From Micromonospora matsumotoense (GTDB lineage Bacteria > Actinomycetota > Actinomycetes > Mycobacteriales > Micromonosporaceae), in the NCBI RefSeq assembly GCF_900091525.1, contig NZ_FMCU01000002.1, positions 702,268-766,267 on the forward strand: a stretch of 64,000 nt of DNA, written 5' to 3'. The position numbers and the translations under genes were made by a program. A model generated the notes under the pieces. The model saw only the letters and a list, made by a program, of their open reading frames with translations, was not told the origin of the DNA and did no database searches. Below, in pieces: positions 58,264 through 64,000 of this stretch; the first letter of the stretch is position 1; each line of letters opens with the position of its first letter.

Positions 58264-59931
58264 ATGACACCGGACGACCGGCTCCTGCTGCGTGCCGTGC
58301 GCGCGGCCGGCTGGTGGACCCCGACGCTGGCCGTGGTCACCGTGGCCGGGACCGCAGCCGAACTGGCTCTGCCGGCCGTGCTGGGCCGGGCTGTCGACGC
58401 CGCCGTCGGCACCGCGCCGCAGGCGTCCCCCGGCCGCTGGCTGGCCGCCGTCGCCGGCCTGATCGCCCTGCTGGTCGTCGTCGGCGTCATCCGGGACTAC
58501 GGCACCGGCGCGGCCACCGCCCGGTCGGTGGCCCACCTGCGGCACACCCTGGTCCGGCACCTGTTCGCCCTCGACCCGCAGACCGCCGCCCGCCGCCCGG
58601 TGGGTGACCTGGCCGGCCGGGTGGTGGGGCAGGTCGCCGACGCCGGACAGGCCGCACCCACCGTCGTCACGGCCGCCACCGTGGCGTTGCCGCCGGTGGG
58701 CAGCCTGGTGGCGCTCACCCTGATCGACCCGTGGCTCGGCGGCACCTTCGTGCTGGGGCTGCTGCTGCTCGCCCTGCTGCTGCGCGGCTTCGTCGCCGAC
58801 GCCTCCGCCGCCGTCGCCGGCTACCAGCAGGCCCAGGGCGACCTCGCCGGCCGGCTGGTGGAGACGCTGGCCGGGGCGCGCACCATCGCCGCCGCCGGGA
58901 CCGGCGAGCGGGAGGTCGACCGGGTGCTGACCCCCCTCGCCGCGCTGCACCGGCACGGCGCGCGGACCTGGACGGTGCTGGCCGGGGCGGCGACCCGGGG
59001 CGCGGTGCTCAACCCGCTGCTCCAGGTCGCGATCGTCGCTGTCGGTGGGCTGTCGCTGACCGCCGGCCGGTTGACGCCCGGGGAGCTGCTGGCCGCCATC
59101 CAGTACGCCGCACTCGGTGCCGGCCTCGGCACCGTGGTCGCCGCCCTCAACACCGCGGTCCGGGTACGCGCCGGTTGCCGCCGGGCCGCCGACGTGCTCG
59201 CCGAACCCGCCCGACGGTACGGCGTCCGATCCCTGCCGCCCGGACCTGGAACCCTGGAACTGCACGGGGTGACCGTGCGCGACGGCGACGGTCGGCCCCT
59301 GCTCGACCGGGTCGACCTGCGGGTGCCCGGTGGCACGCTGCTGGCCGTCGTGGGCGCCTCCGGCGCGGGTAAGTCCCTGCTCGCCGCCGTCGCCGGCCGG
59401 CTGCGCGACCCGGACGACGGCGAGGTGCTGCTGGACGGCGTGCCGCTGCCGGAGCTGACCCCGGCCGCCCTGCACGCCGCGGTGGGTTACGGGTTCGCGC
59501 GGCCGGTGCTGGTCGGCGAGACGGTGGGCGCCGCCGTCGGGGTCGGCGCGGACCCGGTGCCGCTGGCCAGGGCCGCCGCCATCCACGACTTCGTCGAACG
59601 GCTGCCCGACCGGTACGGCACCCCGTTGGCCGAGGTCGCCATGTCCGGCGGTGAACGGCAGCGGCTCGGGTTGGCCCGCGCGTTGCGGGCCGGACGGCTG
59701 CTCATCCTCGACGACGCCACGTCCAGCCTGGACACCGCCACCGAATACCAGGTGACCCAGGCGCTGACCGGGCCCGGTGACCGGCGTACCCGGGTGGTGG
59801 TCAGCCACCGGCTCGGCATGGCCGCCCGCGCGGACCTGGTGGCGTGGGTGGCGGGCGGTCGGGTCCGGGCGGTCGGCCCGCACCGGACACTGTGGGCCGA
59901 CCCCGACTACCGGGAGGTGTTCCGGTCATGA
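58264..59931 (+). CDS. ramA: ABC exporter half-transporter 1 (RamA/B-like)
   Basis: 555 residues, ATG after GGGAGGGGG (GTG at 58261 is also possible). N-terminal six-helix membrane domain; nucleotide domain with Walker A VGASGAGKSLLAAV, signature MSGGERQRLGLARAL, and Walker B LLILDDATSSLD. The catalytic Glu after Walker B is Asp (DD), a degenerate site common in one half of heterodimeric exporters. Overlaps gene 2 (ATGA). Exports the SapB-like peptide. Confidence 0.85.
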   Translation: MTPDDRLLLRAVRAAGWWTPTLAVVTVAGTAAELALPAVLGRAVDAAVGTAPQASPGRWLAAVAGLIALLVVVGVIRDYGTGAATARSVAHLRHTLVRHLFALDPQTAARRPVGDLAGRVVGQVADAGQAAPTVVTAATVALPPVGSLVALTLIDPWLGGTFVLGLLLLALLLRGFVADASAAVAGYQQAQGDLAGRLVETLAGARTIAAAGTGEREVDRVLTPLAALHRHGARTWTVLAGAATRGAVLNPLLQVAIVAVGGLSLTAGRLTPGELLAAIQYAALGAGLGTVVAALNTAVRVRAGCRRAADVLAEPARRYGVRSLPPGPGTLELHGVTVRDGDGRPLLDRVDLRVPGGTLLAVVGASGAGKSLLAAVAGRLRDPDDGEVLLDGVPLPELTPAALHAAVGYGFARPVLVGETVGAAVGVGADPVPLARAAAIHDFVERLPDRYGTPLAEVAMSGGERQRLGLARALRAGRLLILDDATSSLDTATEYQVTQALTGPGDRRTRVVVSHRLGMAARADLVAWVAGGRVRAVGPHRTLWADPDYREVFRS

Positions 59932-61835
59932 GCACCGTCGTCGGGGTGACCCGGGCCGCATTGCGGGCCCGGCGCGCGCAGCTGTGGCGGTTGGCGGGCT
60001 GGTCGGCGGCGGAGGTGCTCCCGGCTGCCCTGTCCGGGCTGCTGACCGCACGCGCCGTCGACAGCGGCTTCCTGGCCGGCCGACCGGGCGTCGGGCTGGC
60101 CTGGCTGGCCCTGCTCGGGTTCGCGGTGCTGGTCGGCGCGGCCGGCACCAACCGGTCGTACGCGCTGCTCGGTGCCGTGGTCGAACCGTTCCGCGACGAC
60201 CTGCTCCGGCGGGTGGTGCGCGGCGCGGTGGCCGGCGCGGCCGGCGGCCGGGCCGACGACGCGGCGGTGGCCCGGCTCACCCACCAGGTGGAGCTGGTCC
60301 GGGACACCTACGCCGGGCTGCTGATGGTGGTCCGCGGATTCCTGTTCGCGCTCGGTGCCGCCGTGCTCGGCCTGTTCTCGCTGGCCGCCCCGGTGGCCCT
60401 GGTGGTGGCGGTGCCGGTGCTGGCCGGCCTCGCCCTGTTCGCCGTGGCGCTGCCGGTGATGGTGGCCCGGCAACGGGAGTACGTGCGCGTCGACGAGCAG
60501 CTGGGCCGGGCCGTGGTGACCGCGGTGACCGGCCATCGCGACGTCGCCGCCAGCGGCGCACGGGACCAGGTGACCGGCTGGGTCGGCGGGTCCGTCGACG
60601 CGCAGGCCCGGGTGGAACGCCGGCTGGCCACCATGGCGGCGACCCGCGGCCTGAGCCTGGCGCTGGGCGGCTGGCTGCCGGTGCCGGTGCTGCTGTTGGC
60701 CACACCGTGGCTGGTCCGCCAGGGTCTCGGGGCGGGCGCCGTGCTCGGCGCATTGGTCTACGTGACGCGCGGGGTGCAGCCGGCACTGCACAGCCTGGTA
60801 CAGGGGGTGGCGGCCGGTGGCCTCCGGTTCGCCGTCACCCTGGACCGGCTGCTGCGCACCGCCGCCCCGGCGGGCACCGCCCCGGCGGGCACCGCCCCGG
60901 CGGGCACCGCCCCGCTCCCCGCCGCCCCGGCCGGGTCGTCCCGCCCCGGTCCGGAGCGGGCTGCGGCGGCGCTGTCGCTGCGCGCGGTCACCTTCCGGTA
61001 CGGCCCACACGCCGACCCGGTGCTCGACGACCTCGACCTCGAGGTGCCCGTCGGGGACCATCTGGTGATCGTCGGGGCCAGTGGGATCGGCAAGTCGACC
61101 CTCGCCGGGCTGATCGCCGGGGTGCTGCATCCCCAGTCCGGCGCGGTCCACGTCGGTGGGTTACCGGTGACCGGCGCCACGCCGAAGGAGCTGGCCGACC
61201 GGCGGGTGCTCATCCCCCAGGAGGCGTACGTCTTCACCGGCACGCTCCGCGACAACCTCGGCTATCTGGCACCCGGCCTGCCGGACCAGGCGGTGGACCG
61301 GGCGGCGGCCCGGCTGGGCCTGACCGGGCTGCTGGCCCGGCTCGGTGGCCACGATGCGCTGCTGCGCCCGGGGGACCTGTCCGCAGGCGAACGCCAGCAG
61401 CTGGCGCTGCTGCGGGCCTGGCTCTCCCCCGCCCCACTGACCATTCTCGACGAGGCCACCTGCCACCTGGACCCGGCAACCGAGGCCCGGCTGGAGAAGG
61501 CATTCGCCGCCCGGTCGGGAACCCTGGTGGTGATCGCGCACCGGGTCAGTTCGGCGTTGCGGGCCCGGCGGGTCCTGCTGCTCGACGGGCGCACCGCGCT
61601 GCTGGACACCCACGAAGGGCTACTCACCCGCTCGGCGGCCTATCGCGCCCTGGTCGGCTACGGCGAGACGGAGCGGGAACCGTCGGTAGTCGCCCGCTGC
61701 TGGACGACGCCGGACGTGGCACCGGAGGCGGTGGCCCCGACCGGAACGGTGGCGAGGGCCCGGAGTGGGTCGGCGGCGGTGGCCCGGACCGGTGCCGACG
61801 GCCGGGCCGGGAGCGGGGCAGGGCCTAGTCCTTAG
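59928..61835 (+). CDS. ramB: ABC exporter half-transporter 2 (RamA/B-like)
   Basis: 635 residues, ATG overlapping the previous stop. Membrane domain then nucleotide domain with Walker A VGASGIGKSTLAG, signature LSAGERQQLALLRAW and Walker B LTILDEATCHLD with the catalytic Glu intact, complementing the degenerate partner. Between domains lies a tandem repeat of the 15-base unit GCCCCGGCGGGCACC (three copies), giving (GTAPA)3, and a 60-residue C-terminal tail rich in Arg/Ala/Gly is unusual. Confidence 0.85.
   Translation: MSTVVGVTRAALRARRAQLWRLAGWSAAEVLPAALSGLLTARAVDSGFLAGRPGVGLAWLALLGFAVLVGAAGTNRSYALLGAVVEPFRDDLLRRVVRGAVAGAAGGRADDAAVARLTHQVELVRDTYAGLLMVVRGFLFALGAAVLGLFSLAAPVALVVAVPVLAGLALFAVALPVMVARQREYVRVDEQLGRAVVTAVTGHRDVAASGARDQVTGWVGGSVDAQARVERRLATMAATRGLSLALGGWLPVPVLLLATPWLVRQGLGAGAVLGALVYVTRGVQPALHSLVQGVAAGGLRFAVTLDRLLRTAAPAGTAPAGTAPAGTAPLPAAPAGSSRPGPERAAAALSLRAVTFRYGPHADPVLDDLDLEVPVGDHLVIVGASGIGKSTLAGLIAGVLHPQSGAVHVGGLPVTGATPKELADRRVLIPQEAYVFTGTLRDNLGYLAPGLPDQAVDRAAARLGLTGLLARLGGHDALLRPGDLSAGERQQLALLRAWLSPAPLTILDEATCHLDPATEARLEKAFAARSGTLVVIAHRVSSALRARRVLLLDGRTALLDTHEGLLTRSAAYRALVGYGETEREPSVVARCWTTPDVAPEAVAPTGTVARARSGSAAVARTGADGRAGSGAGPSP
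60866..60910 (+). repeat. 15-bp tandem repeat encoding a GTAPA linker
   Basis: Three consecutive copies of GCCCCGGCGGGCACC, in frame, between membrane and nucleotide domains of the second ABC half. Copy number could vary between strains without breaking the frame. Confidence 0.7.
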
Positions 61836-61911
61836 GCCGGCACCGGGAGGTTGCGGAAGGTGGAGCCGGGGACCGACCGAGGTCGGGCCCGACCGGGCCG
61901 GACCGGGCCGG

Positions 61912-62640
61912 TCACAGCCAGCCCGACTCGCGGGCGATCCGCACCGCTTCCCAGCGGGTCCGGGCCCCGGTCTTCGCCATGATCCGCGACAGGTGGTTGC
62001 GCACCGTCCCGGCGGACAGCACCAGTCGATCGGCGATCTCCTGGACCGGATGTCCCTCGGCGACCACGTCGAGCACCTCCCGCTCCCGATTGGTCAACGG
62101 GCTGTGCGCGACCTCCAGGGCGGCGACCACCAGATCCGGGTCCAGGACGACCCGTCCCCCGGCGAGCTGACGCACCCCGTCGACAATTCGACCGGGCGGG
62201 ACGTCGCGGCTGAGGAAGCCGATCCGGTGACCGTGCTCGGCGAGCACGGGGCCGAGTCGTCCCGCCCGTCGCTGTTCGACCAGGACCAGCAGGGAGCCGA
62301 CGAGGGTGGCCGGCGGGGCGACCAGCTGTCGGGGGTGCGGACCGCCGGCGACGTCCGTGGCCACCGGATCAGCACCTGTCACCGAGGAGTACGGATCACC
62401 GGCGGGGTCGGCGGTGAAATCGGCGGCGGGGTCGGCGGTTGCCAGGTGGATCAGTTCCGCCACGGGCAGCATGCCGAACTCGATCACGGCCACGTCGGGG
62501 CGCTCGGCCCGGACTGCCGCCCGTAGGTGGTGCGGACTGTCCACCTCACCGACGATCTCGATGTCGTGCTCGGCCGAGAGCAGCTGGGCGAGGGCGCCCC
62601 GGAGCAGCCCACCCTGGAGAGCGAGCAGTGTGCGAACCAT
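61912..62640 (-). CDS. LuxR/NarL-type response regulator with Glu at the phospho-site (RamR-like)
   Basis: 242 residues. Receiver domain: position 54, normally the phospho-acceptor Asp, is Glu in DVAVIEFGMLP, and a long Pro/Asp-rich insert (ADPAADFTADPAGDPYSS) sits after it. C-terminal LuxR helix-turn-helix: LTNREREVLDVVAEG and VRNHLSRIMAKTGARTRWEA. The Glu may mimic a phosphorylated state. It follows the exporter genes on the opposite strand and is a likely ram-locus activator analogous to RamR. Confidence 0.8.
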   Translation of the reverse strand: MVRTLLALQGGLLRGALAQLLSAEHDIEIVGEVDSPHHLRAAVRAERPDVAVIEFGMLPVAELIHLATADPAADFTADPAGDPYSSVTGADPVATDVAGGPHPRQLVAPPATLVGSLLVLVEQRRAGRLGPVLAEHGHRIGFLSRDVPPGRIVDGVRQLAGGRVVLDPDLVVAALEVAHSPLTNREREVLDVVAEGHPVQEIADRLVLSAGTVRNHLSRIMAKTGARTRWEAVRIARESGWL

Positions 62641-62750
62641 AAGCCACTCCCGAGATCAAACCCGTGTTGACGAGATGTGTGCAACCAATGACGCACGGTT
62701 GGGAATCTTATTGAATTCGTAACTGGACCGACACCCCTTCTCACGGGTAG

Positions 62751-63422
62751 TCAGATCCAGCCGGCGTCCTGGGCCCGCAGGACGGCTTCCCAACGGTTGC
62801 GGGCCCCGGTCTTGCGCAGCACCACGGACAGGTGATTGCGGACGGTGCCGGGTGCCAGGTGCAGGTACGCCGCGATCTCCTTGGTCGACAGCCCGCGGGC
62901 TGCAGCGGCGGTCACCTCGCGTTCCCGCCCGTTCAACGGATTGACGGCGGCGTCGAGCGCGGCCAGCGCTGTCACCGGGTCGATCATCCGCTGCCCCTCG
63001 GCGACCAGCCGCAGTTGATCCAGCAGTTCCTGAGGGGGGACGTCCTTCGCAATGATGCCGCGCACCCGCGCGCCGAGCGCCCGCCGCAGCACCCGCGCGG
63101 TCCGCCGGGAGGTCAACACCACCACCGCGCACTCCGGGAGCCGGGCGTGCCACCGTCCGGTAAGGACAGCCGGGTCCTCGATCGCGTCCAGGTCGACCAG
63201 CACCACGTGCGGACGCCGGGTGACGACCCGATCCGTCAGCTGGTGGTCGGGCTCGCTCTCCCCCACCAACTCGAACCCGGGCGCAGCGGCCAACACCGCT
63301 GCAAGCGCGGTGCGCAACAGGCCCGGAGGACCCACCACCACGACCCGGATCGTCGACAATTCGGCTTCTGCTGGCCGGCCCGGATCCGACAACGACTGTT
63401 TCCGGTTGGTCAGTTCGTCCAC
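62751..63422 (-). CDS. LuxR/NarL-type response regulator lacking the acidic pocket (second paralogue)
   Basis: 223 residues. In the receiver the usual DD pair is GPP at residues 31-33 (VVVVGPPGLLRT), though Asp77 in VVLVDLDAIED is kept. The C-terminal LuxR domain reads NPLNGREREVTAAAARG and VRNHLSVVLRKTGARNRWEA, very similar to the neighbouring regulator. Tandem paralogues like these flank ram/lanthipeptide loci. It probably does not respond to phosphorylation by a normal kinase. Confidence 0.8.
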   Translation of the reverse strand: MDELTNRKQSLSDPGRPAEAELSTIRVVVVGPPGLLRTALAAVLAAAPGFELVGESEPDHQLTDRVVTRRPHVVLVDLDAIEDPAVLTGRWHARLPECAVVVLTSRRTARVLRRALGARVRGIIAKDVPPQELLDQLRLVAEGQRMIDPVTALAALDAAVNPLNGREREVTAAAARGLSTKEIAAYLHLAPGTVRNHLSVVLRKTGARNRWEAVLRAQDAGWI

Positions 63423-63528
63423 CCTTTGTATTTTCCCGAGGGGACGACAGAATAGTCATGAATGTCGGAAGGACGACGCAATTAGGGTCCGCGAAAAATG
63501 GGGCGATCTGCATTCGGAGAAACACCGT

Positions 63529-63554
63529 AGGCCCGTCCCTGTGCGGGCGGGCCT
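63529..63554 (+). terminator. Hairpin upstream of the regulator genes
   Basis: Arms 63529-63538 and 63545-63554 pair over ten bases with one G:U; GC-rich, loop CTGTGC. Lies in the 265-base gap between the regulator start at 63422 and the rRNA terminator. No clear T-run; weak support. Confidence 0.4.
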
Positions 63555-63644
63555 GGTGGGATGGTGATCACCGTGCAGGTGGGGCTGGAATGCGGTTGAG
63601 GGCGGAGGGCAGTTCAGGTCGGAGGTCGGTGGGGGTGGGAATGC

Positions 63645-63680
63645 AGTTGAGGCCGACCCCGTCAGGGGTCGGCCTCAACT
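63645..63680 (-). terminator. rRNA operon terminator hairpin
   Basis: Perfect 16-bp arms 63645-63660 and 63665-63680, loop GTCA. It lies about eight bases past the 5S 3' end, on the downstream side of the rRNA operon, which is transcribed right to left. Two imperfect GGAATGC(A/G)GTTGAGG repeats lie at about 63587 and 63638. Confidence 0.8.
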
Positions 63681-63687
63681 AAAGGTT

Positions 63688-63806
63688 GTCCGGCGGTGTC
63701 CTACTCTCCCACACCCTCCCGAGTGCAGTACCATCGGCGCTGGAGGGCTTAGCTTCCGGGTTCGGAATGTGACCGGGCGTTTCCCCTCCGCCATGACCGC
63801 CGTAAC
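63688..63806 (-). rRNA. rrf: 5S ribosomal RNA
   Basis: Minus-strand sequence matches actinomycete 5S: starts GTTACGGCGGTCATGG, has ACATTCCGAACCCGGAAGCT, CAGCGCCGATGGTACTGC and ends GTAGGACACCGCCGG. The 5' and 3' ends pair (CGGCGG with CCGCCG). About 119 bases. Confidence 0.9.
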
Positions 63807-63905
63807 ACTATGAACATATCAAACAACACACACACCCACACAAGTGTATGGGGGGTTGTTCGGTTCGTTCAGAGTTGCACAGTGGACGCGTAGCAGCTTT
63901 GTAGT
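63807..63905 (-). other. 23S-5S internal transcribed spacer
   Basis: About 100 bases, AT-rich for this genome, without a tRNA. Contains a run of CACACA-like sequence near 63828-63845. Confidence 0.7.
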
Positions 63906-64000
63906 CAAGTCCTCGGCCTATTAGTACCGGTCAACTGAACCCGTTACCGGGCTTACATTTCCGGCCTATCAACCCAGTCGTCTAGCTGGGGGCCTTACCC
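63906..64000 (-). rRNA. rrl: 23S ribosomal RNA, 3' end (partial)
   Basis: Read on the minus strand the window edge enters the last ~95 bases of 23S rRNA, including GACGACTGGGTTGATAGGCC, CAGTTGACCGGTACTAATAG and GGCCGAGGACTTGACTAC near the 3' end. The remainder is outside the window. Confidence 0.9.

Overview
The window is very GC-rich actinobacterial chromosome, most likely Micromonospora or a close relative. The grounds are strong GC third-position bias, frequent GTG starts with GGAGG-type ribosome sites, many ATGA/GTGA gene overlaps, Scr1-type helix-turn-helix regulators, and an actinomycete-like rRNA operon end (23S 3' end, 5S, hairpin terminator) on the minus strand at the right edge. No CRISPR array, tRNA, insertion sequence or prophage block was seen.

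Layout. Positions 1-4.1 kb are housekeeping-like: a truncated glutamate-synthase-family FMN protein, DNA polymerase IV (dinB) and an unusual SDR. Positions 4.2-7.6 kb hold a secreted four-repeat protein and a type VII secretion style toxin/immunity cassette. Positions 7.6-14.3 kb are one minus-strand five-gene operon: a GmrSD-type endonuclease fused to an alkyltransferase-like domain, a UvrD-like helicase, a DUF6308-like protein, a small protein, and a zinc-ribbon plus GIY-YIG-like protein. Positions 14.4-18.2 kb contain an NLR-like NB-ARC/TPR protein. Its N-terminal peptide motif also appears at the C-terminus of a small neighbouring protein, which suggests amyloid-type signalling. Positions 18.3-21.1 kb carry small regulators and hypotheticals.

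Positions 21.1-34.7 kb hold a DISARM-like three-gene operon: a large Eco57I-like adenine methylase, a SNF2/DrmD-like helicase, and a 2152-residue protein fusing a Ser/Thr kinase, an SF2 helicase, DUF1998 and a Vsr/DUF559-like nuclease. Positions 35.3-39.6 kb add a second N6 methylase with an altered catalytic motif, divergent from a TIGR04141/DUF6119 protein. Together 7.6-39.6 kb reads as a defence island. Positions 39.6-45.7 kb are ordinary accessory genes: DJ-1/PfpI, AraC, a deazaflavin-dependent protein, argP/argO and a secreted M23 peptidase.

Positions 46.5-54.7 kb form a near-continuous operon of small-molecule tailoring enzymes (aminotransferase, MFS exporter, sulfotransferase, SDR, methyltransferase, FAD amine oxidase, Asp/Glu racemase) built around an HK97-fold encapsulin-like shell protein, matching the idea of Family 3 (natural-product) encapsulins. 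A perfect 20-bp hairpin ends this unit. Positions 55.0-63.4 kb are a class III lanthipeptide (SapB/ram-like) locus: LanKC synthetase, three tandem RamS-like precursor genes, a heterodimeric ABC exporter and two atypical LuxR-type response regulators. The rRNA operon end follows.

Functions are assigned from motifs read by eye; no database search was run.
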